A program made the position numbers and the translations under genes. This document shows positions 63,355 to 64,000 of a stretch of 64,000 nucleotides of DNA, piece after piece. The stretch comes from Microbacterium sp. cx-55 (GTDB taxonomy: Bacteria; Actinomycetota; Actinomycetes; Actinomycetales; Microbacteriaceae): assembly GCF_021117345.1 (NCBI RefSeq), contig NZ_CP088261.1, forward strand, positions 930,001 through 994,000, read 5' to 3'. How positions within the stretch are numbered: position 1 is the stretch's first letter; every line of letters starts with the position of its first letter. The notes beneath the pieces were generated by a model. That model saw only the letters and a program-made list of their open reading frames with translations, was not told the DNA's origin and searched no databases.

Positions 63355-63822
63355 ATGTCCGAGAACCTCACCCACAGCGCCAGCGCCTGCCGTGCATCCA
63401 AGCACGTGCGTGCGCAGCATCTGGTGACGGCCGACGAGTCGTCGCTCTCCGACCTGGAGATGCTCCTGACGACGTTGCCGCTCTGCTCGACCGGCCGCGT
63501 GTTCGTCGAGGTTCTGGACGAGAGCGACATCGTCGACATCACGGTTCCGGCGCGCATGACGATCACCTGGCTTGCCCGCTCGCAGCGCAGTGGCGCTCCG
63601 GGCACCGGGCGCGCGTGCGCCCCCGGCAGTGCGCTCAGCCGTGCGGTCATCGCGTGGGCCGACGAGATGCTGTGCACCGAAGAGGCGTGCGGCACCTCGG
63701 TGACTCTGCTCGGGGGATACCTCGGCACGGCCGATATCGTCGACCACCTCACCGAGGCCCACGGCATCCCTGCCGACCGCATCCGCACCCCCGAGCGCTT
63801 CGCGGCCGTCATCCACCGCTGA
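63355..63822 (+). CDS. SIP-domain (siderophore-interacting) protein
   Basis: 155 residues resembling the C-terminal NAD(P)-binding half of siderophore-interacting reductases (RVFVEVLDESD, LSRAVIAWADEMLC, GIPADRIRTPERFAAV). It lacks the N-terminal FAD-binding half, so it is a short form. Preceded by an iron box and -10 TAGGAT 9 nt before the ATG, it should be repressed by DtxR/IdeR in iron-replete cells. Confidence 0.82.
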   Translation: MSENLTHSASACRASKHVRAQHLVTADESSLSDLEMLLTTLPLCSTGRVFVEVLDESDIVDITVPARMTITWLARSQRSGAPGTGRACAPGSALSRAVIAWADEMLCTEEACGTSVTLLGGYLGTADIVDHLTEAHGIPADRIRTPERFAAVIHR

Positions 63823-63865
63823 GCTCCGCCCGCCACCACGCCGTGCACGTTCGCGCGTGTTCGCG

Positions 63866-63913
63866 TGTCGCGATCTGCCGCCCGCCTACGCGGATTGCGC
63901 CACGTGAGCGAGG
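63866..63913. repeat. Intergenic repeat, family P5, copy 1
   Basis: Imperfect dyad TGTCGCGATC ... GGATTGCGCCA followed by CGTGAGCGAGG. Repeated 64 nt later. Confidence 0.65.
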
Positions 63914-63929
63914 CCCCCGCGGGCTCAGG

Positions 63930-63977
63930 TGTCGCAATCGGTCGCTCGGGCCTGCGGATTGCGCCATGTGAGCGAGG
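63930..63977. repeat. Intergenic repeat, family P5, copy 2
   Basis: TGTCGCAATC ... GGATTGCGCCA (9 of 10 paired) then TGTGAGCGAGG. The array may continue past the window. Confidence 0.65.
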
Positions 63978-64000
63978 TGGGGTGCCCGGGCGAGGTGGGT

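Overview
The window is about 64 kb of very GC-rich chromosome from an actinomycete, most likely a Microbacterium or close Microbacteriaceae relative. This rests on gene content: MtrA-MtrB-LpqB beside an HPF/SecA block, WhiB1, a PdtaS-type kinase, an actinobacterial Kgd (E2-E1 fusion 2-oxoglutarate enzyme), GuaB1, an Rv3235-like protein downstream of SecA, and a SigR/SigH-RsrA redox pair. I see no rRNA, tRNA, prophage, insertion sequence or CRISPR array. It reads as core chromosome with small accessory patches.

Layout. 1-5406 (minus): a membrane-stress style cluster of DUF58, MoxR ATPase, DUF4350, DUF4129 and a multi-pass membrane protein with a repeat tail. 5566-11110 (plus): mtrA, mtrB, lpqB, comF-like, hpf. 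11193-13138 (minus): coiled-coil protein and PadR regulator. 13334-17551: secA and an alanine-type aminotransferase. 17619-23563: Rv3235-like protein, small conserved proteins, an SAF/CpaE-like pair, pdtaS, whiB1 and a small membrane protein. 23594-26691 (minus): bcp, rsgA, aroA. 26753-31549 (plus): sigR/rsrA, then an aminoacyl-lipid synthase with a partner esterase. 31609-35304 (minus): kgd. 35478-40931: guaB1, an AbiEi/DUF559-like protein bracketed by inverted palindromes, and two CNNM/CorC membrane proteins preceded by a proline-rich upstream ORF. 41104-51847: old yellow enzyme, nnrD, GT87 glycosyltransferase, thiamine-binding protein, MFS pump, metX, a beta-glucoside-type PTS transporter, metY, SDR. 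51878-55356: MFS, phosphoribosyltransferase, ung, GNAT. 55864-60818 (minus): a complete Dpp/Opp-type peptide ABC operon. 60932-63822: alpha/beta hydrolase, AhpD-like protein, tyrosine phosphatase, and an iron-box-controlled SIP-domain protein.

How it works together. Two-component signalling (MtrAB-LpqB, PdtaS) and redox control (SigR-RsrA, WhiB1, Bcp) sit among secretion (SecA) and envelope genes. metX and metY, 2.3 kb apart, make homocysteine from homoserine and share an 11-bp promoter motif. At least 18 transcription starts appear leaderless: a TANNNT-like -10 box lies 6-7 nt before the start codon, and this fixed several start calls.

Most interesting: (i) a 22-codon proline-rich ORF at 38468-38536 that overlaps a CNNM/CorC gene as TGATG, with that gene's Shine-Dalgarno in a hairpin; (ii) several families of nested palindromic intergenic repeats, including an inverted pair around one nuclease-like gene; (iii) a pentanucleotide repeat in the bcp promoter; (iv) a SigR-type promoter inside the start of aroA; (v) a strongly over-used GGATGCGG/CCGCATCC word.
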